This document shows positions 52,119 to 63,243 of a stretch of DNA of 64,000 bases, piece after piece; the stretch's first letter is position 1, and the number at the start of each line of letters is the position of its first letter. Source of the DNA: Geobacillus sp. 46C-IIa. GTDB taxonomy: Bacteria > Bacillota > Bacilli > Bacillales > Anoxybacillaceae. The stretch spans positions 1,084,001 through 1,148,000 of the forward strand of contig NZ_CP061474.1 in NCBI RefSeq assembly GCF_014679505.1. Direction: 5' to 3'. A program made the translations under genes and the position numbers. The notes under the pieces are model-generated. The model was not told the DNA's origin. It did not search any database and worked only from the letters and a program-made list of their open reading frames with translations.

Positions 52119-52343
52119 ATGAACACGAACAGCGATTTTGTCGTCATTAAGGCGCTCGAAGACGGAGTGAACGTCATCGGGCTGACGCGCGGCGCGGACA
52201 CAAGATTCCATCATTCCGAAAAGCTCGATAAAGGCGAAGTGCTGATCGCCCAGTTCACGGAACATACATCGGCGATTAAAGTGAGAGGCAAGGCGTATAT
52301 TCAAACGCGCCATGGCGCCATCGAGTCGGAAGGGAAAAAGTAA
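52119..52343 (+). CDS. mtrB: Tryptophan-activated RNA-binding attenuation protein TRAP
   Basis: A 74-residue protein that assembles into an 11-subunit ring. When loaded with tryptophan, the ring binds (G/U)AG repeats in trp leader RNA and causes termination. The sequence ([53 protein letters not shown]) is almost identical to the crystallised G. stearothermophilus TRAP as I recall it; the RNA-contact residues of the KxK and R segments ([13 protein letters not shown]) are present. AAGGAGGGC precedes the ATG. Its target site is in this window at 59120-59179. No anti-TRAP gene is nearby. Confidence 0.98.
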   Translation: MNTNSDFVVIKALEDGVNVIGLTRGADTRFHHSEKLDKGEVLIAQFTEHTSAIKVRGKAYIQTRHGAIESEGKK

Positions 52344-52386
52344 CCCGGCAAATTTCTAGCAAACTAGAGCGTTTTCGACAAAATTA

Positions 52387-52395
52387 TGTTATAAT
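52387..52395 (+). promoter_or_regulatory. Extended -10 promoter of hepS-menG-hepT
   Basis: TGT followed by perfect TATAAT (52390-52395), 50 bases before hepS. Confidence 0.65.
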
Positions 52396-52444
52396 GAGTC
52401 CGTCATTGCGGTGCGGATATTTTTCGGGGACAAGGGTGATTCGT

Positions 52445-53236
52445 GTGAATGACATCATGGTGAAATTGGCGTCATTGAAGGAACAAATCGAACAGCTGCT
52501 TGACCATCCGTATTTGCGCGAGCATGTGCCGACGCCGGTTGTTGACGAAGACCGGCTGCTGTTGGCGCTGTCGATGGTTGCTGACGCTCCGGCGGCGCCA
52601 AATGAGGCGGATCGGTACATCATCGCCATGATGCTCGTGCAGATCGCCCTTGATACCCATGATGAGGTGACGGATGGCGGCGATGACTTGCGGACGCGGC
52701 AGCTTGTCGTCCTCGCCGGCGACTTATACAGCGGGCTGTATTACGATTTGCTGGCGCGTTCGGGTGATATCGCGCTCATCCGTTTGTTCGCCGAAGCGAT
52801 CCGCGACATTAACGAACAAAAAGTGCGTCTTTATGAAAAAAAGGCGGAGCGGATCGATGCGCTGTTTGCGGCGATGGGCACGATCGAATCGGCGCTGCTT
52901 GCCAAGTTTGCCGACCGCATGGCGGTGCCGCAATGGGGGCAGTTTGCCTACCATTACTTGCTGCTGCGGCGCCTGCTCCTCGAGCGGGAAGCGTTCGCCC
53001 GCACCGGGACGTCGATGCTCTTTGAGCAAATGGCGCATATTGCGTTCCCGCGGGCGAAGGGGCTGACGAACGAACAGCGGCGGTATTTGCTTCGCCTTTG
53101 CGATCGCTATATCGACCATTGCAAAGAAGCGCTGTTCGCGGCGGAATTGCCGCCGGCCGGTCTGCTGATGCTCCGCGTGACCGAGCTCTCCGGCGGATTT
53201 TCAGCCATCGCCAAAAAGACGGTGGAAGAAGGGTAG
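52445..53236 (+). CDS. hepS: Heptaprenyl diphosphate synthase component I
   Basis: A 263-residue, mostly helical regulatory subunit that pairs with HepT to make the C35 side chain of menaquinone-7. It lacks the DDxxD catalytic motifs, but has an [14 protein letters not shown] region resembling a decayed one. The GTG at 52445 after AAGGGTGA is preferred over an upstream TTG-containing extension. The order hepS-menG-hepT is the known Geobacillus and Bacillus arrangement. Confidence 0.93.
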   Translation: MNDIMVKLASLKEQIEQLLDHPYLREHVPTPVVDEDRLLLALSMVADAPAAPNEADRYIIAMMLVQIALDTHDEVTDGGDDLRTRQLVVLAGDLYSGLYYDLLARSGDIALIRLFAEAIRDINEQKVRLYEKKAERIDALFAAMGTIESALLAKFADRMAVPQWGQFAYHYLLLRRLLLEREAFARTGTSMLFEQMAHIAFPRAKGLTNEQRRYLLRLCDRYIDHCKEALFAAELPPAGLLMLRVTELSGGFSAIAKKTVEEG

Positions 53237-53237
53237 A

Positions 53238-53945
53238 ATGATGCATCAGTCGAAAGAAGAACGAGTCCATCGTGTATTTGAAAAAATTTCTGCTCATTAT
53301 GACCGGATGAACTCTGTCATCAGCTTCCGCCGCCATTTAAAATGGCGCGAAGACGTGATGCGGCGGATGAATGTGCAAAAAGGAAAAAAAGCGCTTGACG
53401 TTTGCTGCGGGACGGCCGATTGGGCGATCGCTTTAGCCGAGGCGGTCGGGCCGGAAGGGGAAGTGTACGGCCTTGATTTTAGCGAAAACATGTTAAAAGT
53501 CGGCGAACAAAAGGTGAAAGCGCGCGGCTTGCGCAACGTGAAGCTCATCCATGGCAACGCCATGCAGCTTCCGTTTCCGGACAATTCGTTCGATTACGTG
53601 ACCATTGGCTTCGGTTTGCGCAACGTCCCTGATTATATGACGGTGCTGAAAGAAATGCACCGCGTCACAAAGCCGGGCGGCATGACCGTCTGTTTGGAAA
53701 CGTCGCAGCCGACGATGTTCGGCTTCCGTCAGCTTTACTATGTTTATTTCCGGTTTATTATGCCGCTGTTTGGCAAGCTGTTGGCGAAAAGCTATGAGGA
53801 GTATTCATGGCTGCAAGAGTCGGCGCGCGAGTTCCCGGGGCGGGATGAGCTGGCGGAAATGTTTCGCGCCGCTGGCTTTGTCGATGTCGAGGTCAAACCG
53901 TACACGTTCGGCGTGGCGGCGATGCATTTAGGCTATAAACGATGA
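53238..53945 (+). CDS. menG: Demethylmenaquinone methyltransferase
   Basis: A 235-residue SAM-dependent enzyme (UbiE/MenG family) for the last step of menaquinone synthesis. It has the N-terminal [20 protein letters not shown] typical of the family, SAM motif [11 protein letters not shown] (about 52-61), [29 protein letters not shown] split as post-I/II motifs, and [15 protein letters not shown]. The start ATG lies 1 base after the hepS stop, with GAAGAAGGG upstream. Flanked by the two prenyl synthase subunits that provide its substrate's side chain. Confidence 0.96.
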   Translation: MMHQSKEERVHRVFEKISAHYDRMNSVISFRRHLKWREDVMRRMNVQKGKKALDVCCGTADWAIALAEAVGPEGEVYGLDFSENMLKVGEQKVKARGLRNVKLIHGNAMQLPFPDNSFDYVTIGFGLRNVPDYMTVLKEMHRVTKPGGMTVCLETSQPTMFGFRQLYYVYFRFIMPLFGKLLAKSYEEYSWLQESAREFPGRDELAEMFRAAGFVDVEVKPYTFGVAAMHLGYKR

Positions 53946-53960
53946 GTTAAGGTGAACATC

Positions 53961-54923
53961 ATGAAGTTAAAGGCGATGTATTCGTTTTTAAGCGATGATT
54001 TGGCGGCGGTCGAACAGGAGCTCGAGCGGACGGTCCGGTCGGAATATGGGCCGCTTGGGGAAGCGGCGCTGCATTTATTGCAAGCGGGCGGAAAGCGGAT
54101 CCGTCCCGTTTTTGTCTTGCTCGCCGCCCGTTTCGGCCATTATGATCTCGAGCGGATCAAACATGTTGCTGTGGCGCTCGAACTCATTCATATGGCGTCG
54201 CTCGTCCACGACGATGTGATCGACGATGCCGACTTGCGCCGCGGCCGGCCAACGATCAAAGCGAAATGGAGCAACCGGCTTGCCATGTATACGGGCGATT
54301 ATTTGTTTGCCCGTTCGCTCGAACGGATGGCGAAACTTGACGACCCGCGCGCCCATCAAGTGCTTGCAAAAACGATTGTCGAAGTGTGCCGCGGAGAAAT
54401 TGAGCAAATTAAAGACAAATACCGATTTGACCAGCCGCTCCGCACATATTTGCGGCGCATCCGCCGGAAAACGGCGCTGTTGATCGCTGCCAGCTGCCAG
54501 CTTGGCGCTCTCGCCGCCGGCGCTCCGGAATCGGTGGCCAAACGGCTGTATTGGTTTGGCCATTATGTCGGCATGTCGTTTCAAATTACGGATGACATCC
54601 TCGATTTTACGGGCACGGAAGAGCAGCTTGGCAAGCCGGCGGGAAGCGACTTGCAGCAAGGAAACATCACCCTCCCGGTGCTGTACGCGCTTCGTGACGA
54701 ACGAATGAAAGCGGCGATCGCCGCGGTCGGCCCAGAAACAAACGCCGATGAGATGGCGTCCGTCATTTCCGCCATTAAACGAACGGATGCCATCGGCCAG
54801 TCATACGCGTTAAGCGACCGCTACCTCGAAAAAGCGCTCCGTCTGCTCGGCGAATTGCCCGCCAATCAAGCGCGCGCTTTGCTGCATGATCTCGCCCTCT
54901 ACATCGGGAAAAGGGATTATTAA
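53961..54923 (+). CDS. hepT: Heptaprenyl diphosphate synthase component II
   Basis: A 320-residue catalytic trans-prenyltransferase. The first aspartate-rich motif is [15 protein letters not shown] (about 85-99), the second is [12 protein letters not shown] (about 208-219). [10 protein letters not shown] near residue 40 binds the diphosphate of IPP. The ATG at 53961 with AAGGTGA 5 bases upstream reproduces the start I recall for the G. stearothermophilus enzyme; a GTG at 53952 is in frame. It ends GKRDY like that protein. Works with HepS. Confidence 0.97.
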   Translation: MKLKAMYSFLSDDLAAVEQELERTVRSEYGPLGEAALHLLQAGGKRIRPVFVLLAARFGHYDLERIKHVAVALELIHMASLVHDDVIDDADLRRGRPTIKAKWSNRLAMYTGDYLFARSLERMAKLDDPRAHQVLAKTIVEVCRGEIEQIKDKYRFDQPLRTYLRRIRRKTALLIAASCQLGALAAGAPESVAKRLYWFGHYVGMSFQITDDILDFTGTEEQLGKPAGSDLQQGNITLPVLYALRDERMKAAIAAVGPETNADEMASVISAIKRTDAIGQSYALSDRYLEKALRLLGELPANQARALLHDLALYIGKRDY

Positions 54924-55021
54924 CGCTTTCAAGGACATTGTTGCCAATGGCGCCAAACAATGATACTATGATGGAGGGGAACCCGTTTCCTAGTACATAC
55001 GACAGTAGGGGTGGAGAGTCA

Positions 55022-55471
55022 ATGACAGAACGGACATTTTTAATGGTAAAGCCAGACGGGGTTCAGCGCAATTTGATCGGCGAAATTGTCTCCCGCTTTG
55101 AAAAAAAAGGTTTCCAGCTTGTCGGCGCGAAGCTGATGCAAGTATCGCGCGAGCTGGCTGAACAGCACTACGCCGAACATAAAGAGCGTCCGTTTTTCGG
55201 CGAGCTTGTTGATTTCATTACGTCCGGACCGGTGTTTGCGATGGTGTGGGAAGGTGAAAACGTGATCGCCGCCGCCCGGCAAATGATGGGGAAAACGAAT
55301 CCGCAAGACGCCGCACCGGGCACGATTCGCGGCGATTTCGGCTTGACGGTCGGCAAAAACGTCATTCACGGTTCCGATTCGCCGCAAAGCGCGGAACGCG
55401 AAATCAACTTGTTCTTCAAAGAAGAAGAGCTCGTTGCTTATACGAAACTGATGAACGAATGGCTATATTAA
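55022..55471 (+). CDS. ndk: Nucleoside diphosphate kinase
   Basis: A 149-residue enzyme that equalises nucleoside triphosphate pools through a phosphohistidine. It has [15 protein letters not shown] near the start and the active-site histidine in [16 protein letters not shown] (about residue 115). AGGGGTGGAG precedes the ATG at 55022; an upstream open frame is rejected. Same neighbours as in B. subtilis (hepT, cheR). Confidence 0.98.
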   Translation: MTERTFLMVKPDGVQRNLIGEIVSRFEKKGFQLVGAKLMQVSRELAEQHYAEHKERPFFGELVDFITSGPVFAMVWEGENVIAAARQMMGKTNPQDAAPGTIRGDFGLTVGKNVIHGSDSPQSAEREINLFFKEEELVAYTKLMNEWLY

Positions 55472-56320
<849 letters not shown>

Positions 56321-56419
56321 CCGGTGCCGGCTTCTTTTTTTCCGGAAACTATTTTCATTTTTCAAATTTATGATATATTTTTACATAAACGCGTTAAAGA
56401 ACTGAAGGGAGAGACACGT

Positions 56420-57586
56420 ATGCGTTATTTGACAGCAGGGGAGTCGCACGGGCCGCAACTGACGGCGATTTTGGAAGGGGTGCCGGCCGGGCTTGAGCTG
56501 CGTGCCGAGCACATTAATAAAGAGCTGGCGCGCCGACAAAAAGGGTATGGGCGCGGCCGGCGCATGCAAATTGAAAAAGACGAGGTGAAAATCACAGGCG
56601 GCGTCCGCCATGGCAAAACGCTCGGCTCACCGATCGCGCTTGTTGTGGAAAATCGCGATTTTCAACATTGGCAAACGATTATGGCTGTTGAGCCGATTGA
56701 TGATGAGAGCGAAGTCAAGCGGAAAGTAACGCGTCCGCGCCCGGGTCATGCTGATTTAAACGGCGCCTTGAAGTATGGGCATCGCGATATGCGCAACGTG
56801 CTCGAGCGCTCATCCGCAAGGGAAACGACTGTTCGTGTAGCTGCCGGGGCGGTGGCGAAACGCCTCCTGGAAGAGGTCGGCATCCGCGTCGCCGGGCACG
56901 TGCTGGAAATCGGCGGTGTGCGCGCAAACAAGCTTGATTACCGGTCGCTTGAGGAGCTGCAGAAAGTGACGGAAGAATCGCCGGTGCGCTGTTTTGATCC
57001 GGAGGCGGGGCAAAAGATGATGGAAGCGATCGATTTGGCGAAGAAAAACGGCGATTCGATCGGCGGCATCGTCGAAGTGATCGTCGAAGGCGTCCCGGCT
57101 GGAGTTGGCAGTTATGTTCATTATGACCGGAAGCTCGATGCGAAAATCGCCGCCGCCATCGTCAGCATTAACGCTTTTAAAGGCGTCGAGTTCGGCATCG
57201 GGTTTGAGGCGGCGCGCCGCCCGGGAAGCGAAGTGCATGACGAAATCATTTGGAGCCCGGAACAAGGGTTTGCGCGCCGGACGAACCGAGCCGGCGGCTT
57301 TGAAGGCGGGATGACGACCGGGATGCCGATCGTCGTGCGCGGGGTGATGAAGCCGATTCCGACGTTGTACAAGCCGCTTCAAAGTGTCGATATCGACACG
57401 AAAGAGCCGTTTACGGCGAGCATTGAGCGGTCGGACAGCTGCGCTGTGCCGGCGGCGAGCGTCGTCGCCGAGGCGGTCGTCGCCTGGGAAGTGGCGGCGG
57501 CGATCGTCGAGCAGTTCGGCCAAGACCGGATCGATCTGATCAAAGAAAACATTGAGCGCGCCCGCCGCTATGCAAGGGAGTTTTAA
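56420..57586 (+). CDS. aroC: Chorismate synthase
   Basis: A 388-residue FMN-dependent enzyme that converts 5-enolpyruvylshikimate-3-phosphate to chorismate. Signatures: [12 protein letters not shown] near residue 9, [30 protein letters not shown] (split: [22 protein letters not shown]), and the late [22 protein letters not shown] precedes the ATG at 56420; upstream in-frame sequence has no start with a ribosome site. First gene of aroC-aroB-aroH, which feeds the adjoining trp operon. Confidence 0.97.
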   Translation: MRYLTAGESHGPQLTAILEGVPAGLELRAEHINKELARRQKGYGRGRRMQIEKDEVKITGGVRHGKTLGSPIALVVENRDFQHWQTIMAVEPIDDESEVKRKVTRPRPGHADLNGALKYGHRDMRNVLERSSARETTVRVAAGAVAKRLLEEVGIRVAGHVLEIGGVRANKLDYRSLEELQKVTEESPVRCFDPEAGQKMMEAIDLAKKNGDSIGGIVEVIVEGVPAGVGSYVHYDRKLDAKIAAAIVSINAFKGVEFGIGFEAARRPGSEVHDEIIWSPEQGFARRTNRAGGFEGGMTTGMPIVVRGVMKPIPTLYKPLQSVDIDTKEPFTASIERSDSCAVPAASVVAEAVVAWEVAAAIVEQFGQDRIDLIKENIERARRYAREF

Positions 57587-57588
57587 CG

Positions 57589-58689
57589 ATGATCGAACGG
57601 ACGATCGAAACGGCGACGAAACGATACCCGCTCCTGCTGGGCGATGGGGCGGCGCGCGCATTGCCGCGCCTGCTCCGGGCGCTTGCCTGTCCGCCGGGGA
57701 CAAAGCTGTTTATCATTACTGACGATGCGGTGGCTCCCCTTTATTTGGATGAGGTGCGCGCCATGCTTGCCGCCGCTGAGTATGACGTCTACGCTTATAT
57801 CATCCCGAGCGGGGAGGCGGCCAAGTCGTTTGACAACTATTACGCCTGCCAAACGGCGGCGCTTCAGTGCGGCTTAGACCGCCGCTCGGTCATTATCGCG
57901 CTTGGCGGCGGCGTCGTCGGCGATTTAGCCGGATTCGTCGCGGCCACTTATATGCGCGGCATCCGCTACATTCAAATGCCGACGACGCTTTTGGCTCATG
58001 ACAGCGCCGTCGGCGGCAAAGTGGCAATCAATCATCCGCTTGGCAAAAATATGATCGGCGCCTTCCACCAGCCGGAAGCGGTTGTGTATGATACGGCCTT
58101 TTTGCGCACATTGCCTGAGCGCGAGCTTCGCTCAGGGTTCGCTGAGGTGATCAAGCATGCGCTCATCCGCGACCGCCGCTTTTACGAATGGCTGCGCGCG
58201 GAAGTGAAGACGCTCGCCGATTTGCGCGGCGAAACGCTCGCCTATTGTATTGAAAAGGGCATCGATATTAAGGCGTCCGTCGTACGTGAAGATGAAAAAG
58301 AAACCGGGGTGCGCGCCCATTTAAATTTCGGCCATACGCTCGGCCATGCGCTCGAAAGCGAACTCGGCTACGGCACGCTTACGCACGGCGAGGCGGTCGC
58401 GCTCGGCATGCTGTTTGCCGTGCTTGTCAGCGAACGGCTTTATGGCCGCTCGTTTGCCGAGCACCGTTTCGCCGAATGGTTTGCCGGATACGGTTTTCCG
58501 GTGTCGCTGCCGGCAGCGCTGGAGGCCGGCCGATTGCTCGAGAAAATGAAAGGCGACAAAAAAGCGTACGCCGGAACGGTGCGCATGGTGCTCTTGCACG
58601 AGATCGGCGACGTCGAAGTCGTGGAATTAGAAGATGACAAGCTGCTCGCCTGGCTAGACGAGTTCGCCGGACAGGGGGGAGGACGATGA
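57589..58689 (+). CDS. aroB: 3-dehydroquinate synthase
   Basis: A 366-residue NAD- and zinc-dependent enzyme of the early shikimate pathway. Motifs: [10 protein letters not shown] near 65, [23 protein letters not shown] (split: [19 protein letters not shown]), [14 protein letters not shown], and [11 protein letters not shown] with metal-ligand histidines near 245. The ATG starts 2 bases after aroC and overlaps aroH by 4 bases at its end. Confidence 0.97.
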   Translation: MIERTIETATKRYPLLLGDGAARALPRLLRALACPPGTKLFIITDDAVAPLYLDEVRAMLAAAEYDVYAYIIPSGEAAKSFDNYYACQTAALQCGLDRRSVIIALGGGVVGDLAGFVAATYMRGIRYIQMPTTLLAHDSAVGGKVAINHPLGKNMIGAFHQPEAVVYDTAFLRTLPERELRSGFAEVIKHALIRDRRFYEWLRAEVKTLADLRGETLAYCIEKGIDIKASVVREDEKETGVRAHLNFGHTLGHALESELGYGTLTHGEAVALGMLFAVLVSERLYGRSFAEHRFAEWFAGYGFPVSLPAALEAGRLLEKMKGDKKAYAGTVRMVLLHEIGDVEVVELEDDKLLAWLDEFAGQGGGR

Positions 58690-59066
58690 TTCGCGGCATT
58701 CGCGGAGCGATTACCGTTGAACGAAATGAGGCCGAAGAAATCGTGGCCGCAACCGAAACGCTGCTTCGGGAAATGATCCAAGCGAACGGGGTTGTCGCCG
58801 ACGACGTTTCGTTTGTGCTCATTTCCGTCACCGACGACATCACGGCCGCGTTTCCGGCGCAGGCGCTGCGCCGGATTGACGGCTGGACGTACGTGCCGGT
58901 CATGTGCACAAGGGAAATTCCGGTGCCCGGCTCATTGCCGCGCTGCATCCGCGTCATGATGACGGTGGCGACGGAGAAAAAGCAAGAGGAAATTTGCCAT
59001 GTGTACTTAAAGGATGCAGCCGTGCTGCGCCCGGATTTGTCATTGACAAAAAAAACAGAAATGTAA
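58686..59066 (+). CDS. aroH: Chorismate mutase (AroH type)
   Basis: A 126-residue monofunctional chorismate mutase of the trimeric pseudo-barrel type, as in B. subtilis, turning chorismate into prephenate for phenylalanine and tyrosine. It begins [18 protein letters not shown] with the active-site arginine (Arg near 7), and has [32 protein letters not shown]. Its stop codon lies within the trp promoter, so the trp operon start overlaps this gene. Confidence 0.97.
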   Translation: MIRGIRGAITVERNEAEEIVAATETLLREMIQANGVVADDVSFVLISVTDDITAAFPAQALRRIDGWTYVPVMCTREIPVPGSLPRCIRVMMTVATEKKQEEICHVYLKDAAVLRPDLSLTKKTEM

Positions 59067-59072
59067 TATAGT
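59043..59072 (+). promoter_or_regulatory. SigA promoter of the trp operon
   Basis: TTGACA (59043-59048), 18 bases, TATAGT (59067-59072), overlapping the end of aroH, as in B. subtilis. Confidence 0.85.
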
Positions 59073-59119
59073 TAAAATAACTTCTTTGCCCGCCGAATGG
59101 CGGGCTGTCAAAAGAAGCG

Positions 59120-59179
59120 GAGCGAGAGTTGAGAACGAGTGTAGGGTAGATGAGAATGAGCGAGTTTAGCTGAGGTGAG
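59120..59179 (+). promoter_or_regulatory. TRAP-binding site in the trp leader
   Basis: Twelve GAG or TAG triplets begin at 59120, 59124, 59131, 59137, 59142, 59147, 59152, 59158, 59162, 59167, 59172 and 59177, mostly 2-3 bases apart. TRAP has 11 binding sites, so one triplet (of a pair only 1 base apart) is probably spare. The bound ring covers the left arm of the antiterminator (GGGTAGATG, 59144-59152, pairing with CATCTGCCC, 59201-59209; AGCG 59159-59162 with CGCT 59195-59198). Confidence 0.96.
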
Positions 59180-59205
59180 CGTTTGTTTTCTATTCGCTGA
59201 CATCT

Positions 59206-59236
59206 GCCCAAAGACGGTCGTCTTTGGGCGTTTTCT
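59206..59236 (+). terminator. trp attenuator terminator
   Basis: GCCCAAAGAC (59206-59215) and GTCTTTGGGC (59220-59229) form a perfect 10-bp stem with a 4-base loop, followed by GTTTTC. It shares GCCC with the antiterminator, so the two structures exclude each other. Confidence 0.95.
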
Positions 59237-59306
59237 TTCCCCCTTTTTTCTTTTCGCCTCATAAACCCTCATTCTCCGCCCGCCGATCATGAAGGGAGGA
59301 GAAGGG

Positions 59307-60833
59307 ATGTCCACTGAGAGGCTGGCCGCTTTTTTGGCGGATGCCAACAAGTTTCGCACCATTCCGATCGTGCGCAAATTTTTAGCCGATGTCATTGAAC
59401 CGCTTGGAGTATTTAGCAATTTGCGCGATGAAGCGGTGTTTCTGCTCGAAAGCAAAGACGATGAATCGCCGTGGGCGCGCTATTCGTTTATCGGCGTCGC
59501 GCCGTTTTTAACGCTCGAAAGCGAAACAGGAGAGATGTTTTCCGTGAAAGATGAAAACGGAAACGAACAGGCTGCGGTGCCAACGTTGAAAGAGGCGTTT
59601 CAATGGGCCGAGCGGGCGCTCGCTGTCCGGCCGTTGGCCGAAGCGGTGCCGTTTACAGGCGGTGCGGTTGGATTTTTAGGGTACGATTTCATTTCCGCCA
59701 TCGAAAACGTGCCGCGCCACGAAAATCGCGACCTAGCCATGAAAGCCGGCTATTTCGTATTTTGTGAATCGCTGTTCGCCTTTGACCATCAAAAGCGCGA
59801 ACTGCTGCTCATTCACTACATCCGTTTAGACGGCAGCGAGACAGAAGATGAGAAAATCGGGAAGTATCGTGCTGCCGAGCAGCGCATCGCCGTGTTGGCA
59901 GCGAAAGCGGCGCACGTCCGCACCGAGCAGCCGCTGCTGCCGGCAGAGGGCGAAACGGGGCGCACCGTTTCGTTTGCCGACACTACATCCAATTATGAAA
60001 AAGAACAGTTTTTGCGCGACGTGGAAACGGTCAAACAGTATATCGCGGCCGGCGATGTGTTTCAAGCTGTCTTGTCGCAGCGCTTTTGCGTGCCGGTCCG
60101 CGCGGGCGGTTTTGCCGTTTATCGGCTGCTCCGCCACATTAATCCGTCGCCGTACATGTTTTATTTTCGGTTGGATGATATGGAAATTGTCGGGAGCTCG
60201 CCGGAAAAGCTGATCCAGGTGCGCCATCGGCGCGTTGAAATCGATCCGATCGCCGGAACGAGGCGGCGTGGGCGCTCGCCGGAAGAGGATGCGAGGCTCG
60301 CCGATGAGCTGTACAACGACCCGAAGGAGCGGGCTGAGCATTATATGCTCGTTGATTTGGCGCGCAACGATATCGGCCGGGTGGCAAAATACGGAACGGT
60401 TAAGACGCCGGTCTTGATGGAAATCGGCAAGTTTTCCCACGTGATGCACCTCATTTCGAAAGTCGTCGGCGAGCTGAATGACGATGTCCATCCGATCGAT
60501 GCGCTGCTGGCCGCCTTCCCGGCTGGGACGGTGAGCGGTGCGCCGAAAGTGCGGGCGATGCAAATTTTGCAAGAGCTCGAGCCGACAGCACGCGGATTGT
60601 ACGCCGGAGCGATCGCCTACATCGGCTTTGACGGCAATATCGACTCATGCATCGCCATCCGAACGGCGGTCATCAAAGACGGTTACGCATATGTACAGGC
60701 CGGCGCCGGCATCGTCGCCGACTCCGTCCCGGAACTTGAGTGGAAAGAAACGCGCAATAAAGCAAGCGCCTTAATGAACGCCATTGAACAAGCGGAACGA
60801 CTATTTGCCAAAGGGGAGAGGATCGTATGTTAA
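59307..60833 (+). CDS. trpE: Anthranilate synthase component I
   Basis: A 508-residue enzyme that makes anthranilate from chorismate and ammonia. The tryptophan feedback site is seen in LLESKDDESPWARYSFIG (about 50-67). The catalytic C-terminal half contains DVFQAVLSQRF, GSSPEKLIQ, ETYVRPIAGT-like DPIAGTRRRGRSPEED, DLARNDIGRV and TVSGAPKVRAM. The ATG at 59307 follows AAGGGAGGAGAAGGG. No trpG follows, consistent with a shared glutamine amidotransferase in the folate operon elsewhere. First gene of trpEDCFB under TRAP control. Confidence 0.97.
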   Translation: MSTERLAAFLADANKFRTIPIVRKFLADVIEPLGVFSNLRDEAVFLLESKDDESPWARYSFIGVAPFLTLESETGEMFSVKDENGNEQAAVPTLKEAFQWAERALAVRPLAEAVPFTGGAVGFLGYDFISAIENVPRHENRDLAMKAGYFVFCESLFAFDHQKRELLLIHYIRLDGSETEDEKIGKYRAAEQRIAVLAAKAAHVRTEQPLLPAEGETGRTVSFADTTSNYEKEQFLRDVETVKQYIAAGDVFQAVLSQRFCVPVRAGGFAVYRLLRHINPSPYMFYFRLDDMEIVGSSPEKLIQVRHRRVEIDPIAGTRRRGRSPEEDARLADELYNDPKERAEHYMLVDLARNDIGRVAKYGTVKTPVLMEIGKFSHVMHLISKVVGELNDDVHPIDALLAAFPAGTVSGAPKVRAMQILQELEPTARGLYAGAIAYIGFDGNIDSCIAIRTAVIKDGYAYVQAGAGIVADSVPELEWKETRNKASALMNAIEQAERLFAKGERIVC

Positions 60834-61846
60834 AGCGGCTGCTTTCCAAATGTGCGGAAGGAAAAACGTTAGGAGAAGAAGAAGCATATGAAGCGATGGC
60901 TGCCGTCATGGACGGGGCGGCGACAGACAGCCAAATCGCGAGTTTGTTGTCAATGTTGCGTCTGCGCGGGGAGACAGTCGATGAATTGACCGGGTTTGTG
61001 CGGGCGATGCGCGACCGGATGACGGCGATTGATGCCGGTGACGATGTGATCGACACGTGCGGCACAGGCGGGGACGGGGCGGCGACATTTAACGTTTCAA
61101 CAGCGGCGGCGATCGTCATTTCGTCGCTTGGCGTCAAAGTGGCCAAACACGGCAACCGCGCTGTTTCATCAAAAAGCGGCAGCGCAGACGTGCTCGAGCG
61201 GCTTGGCATCGATATTCAATCATCGCCGGACGCCGCCAAGCAGGCATTGGAAACGAAAGGGCTAACGTTTTTGTTCGCCCCTTTATATCACGCGGCCATG
61301 AAACATGCCGCCGGGCCGCGGAAGGAAATTGGCTTCCGCACCGTTTTTAACTTGATCGGCCCGCTCGCCAACCCGGCGCGCTGCAAGCGGCAAGTCATCG
61401 GCGTCTATTCGACCCGCTACGCCGAGAAACTGGCGGAGACGATGCGCCGCCTCGGTTCGGAGCATGTGCTGTTCGTCACCGGCCGCGACGGGCTCGATGA
61501 ATGCAGCATCGCCGCGGAAACCGATGTTGTTGAGCTGAAAGATGGAGCGATTCGCCGCTTTGTCATCACCCCGGAACAAGTCGGCTTGCCGCGCGGCGAG
61601 CTCGCTGACGTGCAAGTGCGCAATCCGGAAGAAAGCGCGGCATTGCTTGAAGCGGTCATGATCGCGTCGGCGCCGGAGAGCGCCATCAACATCGTCGCGC
61701 TGAACGCCGGCGTCGCCTTGTACGCCGCCGGCAAGACGGAAACGATCGCCGATGGGGTGGCGATGGCGAAAGACGCCATTTTGTCCAACGTTGCTTACAG
61801 ACAGCTGCAGCGCCTGCGTGTAAAGGAAGTGGTCCACGATGCTTGA
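60827..61846 (+). CDS. trpD: Anthranilate phosphoribosyltransferase
   Basis: A 339-residue enzyme that joins anthranilate to PRPP. PRPP motif DTCGTGGDGAATFNVSTAAA (about 80-99), KHGNRAVSSKSGSADVLE, and GPLANPARCKRQVIGVY. The ATG overlaps trpE by 7 bases; translation is probably coupled. It overlaps trpC by 8 bases. Confidence 0.97.
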   Translation: MLKRLLSKCAEGKTLGEEEAYEAMAAVMDGAATDSQIASLLSMLRLRGETVDELTGFVRAMRDRMTAIDAGDDVIDTCGTGGDGAATFNVSTAAAIVISSLGVKVAKHGNRAVSSKSGSADVLERLGIDIQSSPDAAKQALETKGLTFLFAPLYHAAMKHAAGPRKEIGFRTVFNLIGPLANPARCKRQVIGVYSTRYAEKLAETMRRLGSEHVLFVTGRDGLDECSIAAETDVVELKDGAIRRFVITPEQVGLPRGELADVQVRNPEESAALLEAVMIASAPESAINIVALNAGVALYAAGKTETIADGVAMAKDAILSNVAYRQLQRLRVKEVVHDA

Positions 61847-62615
61847 GCAAATTTTAGCGACAAAACGTGAGGAACTCGACGCGTTGACGTTGCCGGAACC
61901 GCTGCCGGAGCCGAAGCGCCGTCCGTTCGCCGCGGCGCTCCGCCGGCCGCGGCGGGCGCTCGGGTTAATCGCTGAAGTGAAAAAAGCGTCTCCGTCTAAA
62001 GGCGTCATCCGCCCGGATTTTGATCCGGTCGCCATCGCCAAAGCATATGAGCGCGCGGGGGCGGATGCGATCAGCGTGCTGACGGATGAGCGCTATTTCC
62101 GAGGGCACCGCCGCTATTTGCAGGCGGTGAAAGAAGCGGTTGACATCCCGGTGCTGCGCAAAGATTTCATCATCGACCGCCGGCAAGTGGAAGAAAGCGC
62201 CCGGCTCGGGGCGGATGCGATTTTACTGATCGGCGAAGCGCTGCCTCCGAAAACGCTCGAGACGCTCTATCACGAAGCGTACAGCATCGGGCTCGAATGT
62301 TTAGTGGAAGTGCATGCGAAAGAAACGCTGGAGCGGATTTTGGACCGGTTTACGCCCGAAGTGGTCGGCATTAACAACCGCGATTTGCGTACGTTTGTGA
62401 CGACGCTTGAGGCGACCAAAACGCTCGCGTCCCTCATTCCGCCGTCGTGCGTCATCGTCAGCGAAAGCGGGATCGGCTCCTACCGCGCTGTGCAGACGGT
62501 CCGTTCATACGGGGCGCAGGCGATGCTTGTCGGTGAGTCGCTCATGCGCCAAGCCGATGTCGAATGGGCGGTCTACCGGCTGTTTGGAGAGGGTGACGGC
62601 GATGGTCCGGCTTAA
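61839..62615 (+). CDS. trpC: Indole-3-glycerol phosphate synthase
   Basis: A 258-residue TIM-barrel enzyme. Active-site motifs in order: IAEVKKASPSKG (about 46-57), SVLTDERYFRG, VLRKDFIID with the catalytic lysine, ADAILLIGEAL, VEVHAKETLE, GINNRDLRTF, and SESGI near the C-terminus. It closes the indole ring from CdRP. The first codon overlaps trpD by 8 bases; the end overlaps trpF by 14. Confidence 0.97.
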   Translation: MLEQILATKREELDALTLPEPLPEPKRRPFAAALRRPRRALGLIAEVKKASPSKGVIRPDFDPVAIAKAYERAGADAISVLTDERYFRGHRRYLQAVKEAVDIPVLRKDFIIDRRQVEESARLGADAILLIGEALPPKTLETLYHEAYSIGLECLVEVHAKETLERILDRFTPEVVGINNRDLRTFVTTLEATKTLASLIPPSCVIVSESGIGSYRAVQTVRSYGAQAMLVGESLMRQADVEWAVYRLFGEGDGDGPA

Positions 62616-63243
62616 ATATTGCGGCAACCGCTCGGCGGGCGATGTGCAAGCTGCGCTCGCGAGCGGGGCGGATTATCTCGGCTTTATTTTCGCTGAAAGC
62701 AGGCGGAACGTTTCGCCTGAGGAGGTGAAACGATGGTTGGCGCCGGCGTCACTCGGCGATAAGCAGCTCGTTGGCGTCTTTGTCAACGCCTCTGTTGATC
62801 GGATCACTGCTATTGCCTTGCAGCTGCCGCTTCATGTCATCCAATGCCACGGCCGCGAGACGCCGGCCGAGCTGGCCGCTGTGAAAGAAGCGGCACGGCG
62901 CGCCGTTTGGAAGGCGATCCATCACGGCGATGGGGCGCTTGAGGCGATGAAGCAATACGCCGGGGTGGCTGACGGCTACGTTGTCGACAGCCGCGTCGCC
63001 GGCGCGTGGGGTGGAACAGGGGTCTCCTTTGACTGGGAGGCGGTGCCGCACTATTTGGAAGAGGCCGCACGCCAAGGCGTGCCGTGCTTCATCGCCGGCG
63101 GCATCACCCCGGACAATGTCGAACGGCTGCTTGCCTATCGTCCCGACGGCATCGACATAAGCAGCGGCATTGAAACAGACGGGCGCAAAGATCCGGCCAA
63201 GATGAAGCAGATAGAAGAAAAAGTAAAACAATATTTCAAATAG
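62602..63243 (+). CDS. trpF: Phosphoribosylanthranilate isomerase
   Basis: A 213-residue TIM barrel. The general-base cysteine is in [15 protein letters not shown] (Cys 7), and the general-acid aspartate in [16 protein letters not shown] (about 126). Also present: [30 protein letters not shown], and the phosphate-binding [23 protein letters not shown] precedes the ATG at 62602, inside the end of trpC. A 112-base gap separates it from trpB, the only real gap in the operon. Confidence 0.96.
   Translation: MVRLKYCGNRSAGDVQAALASGADYLGFIFAESRRNVSPEEVKRWLAPASLGDKQLVGVFVNASVDRITAIALQLPLHVIQCHGRETPAELAAVKEAARRAVWKAIHHGDGALEAMKQYAGVADGYVVDSRVAGAWGGTGVSFDWEAVPHYLEEAARQGVPCFIAGGITPDNVERLLAYRPDGIDISSGIETDGRKDPAKMKQIEEKVKQYFK

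Noticed and set aside
56810..57703. 297-codon open frame on the minus strand across aroC and aroB
   Set aside because: Antisense to two certain genes; composition is Arg/His-rich as expected for a reverse-frame artefact.
59826..60572. 248-codon minus-strand open frame inside trpE
   Set aside because: Overlaps the conserved catalytic half of trpE completely and resembles no family.
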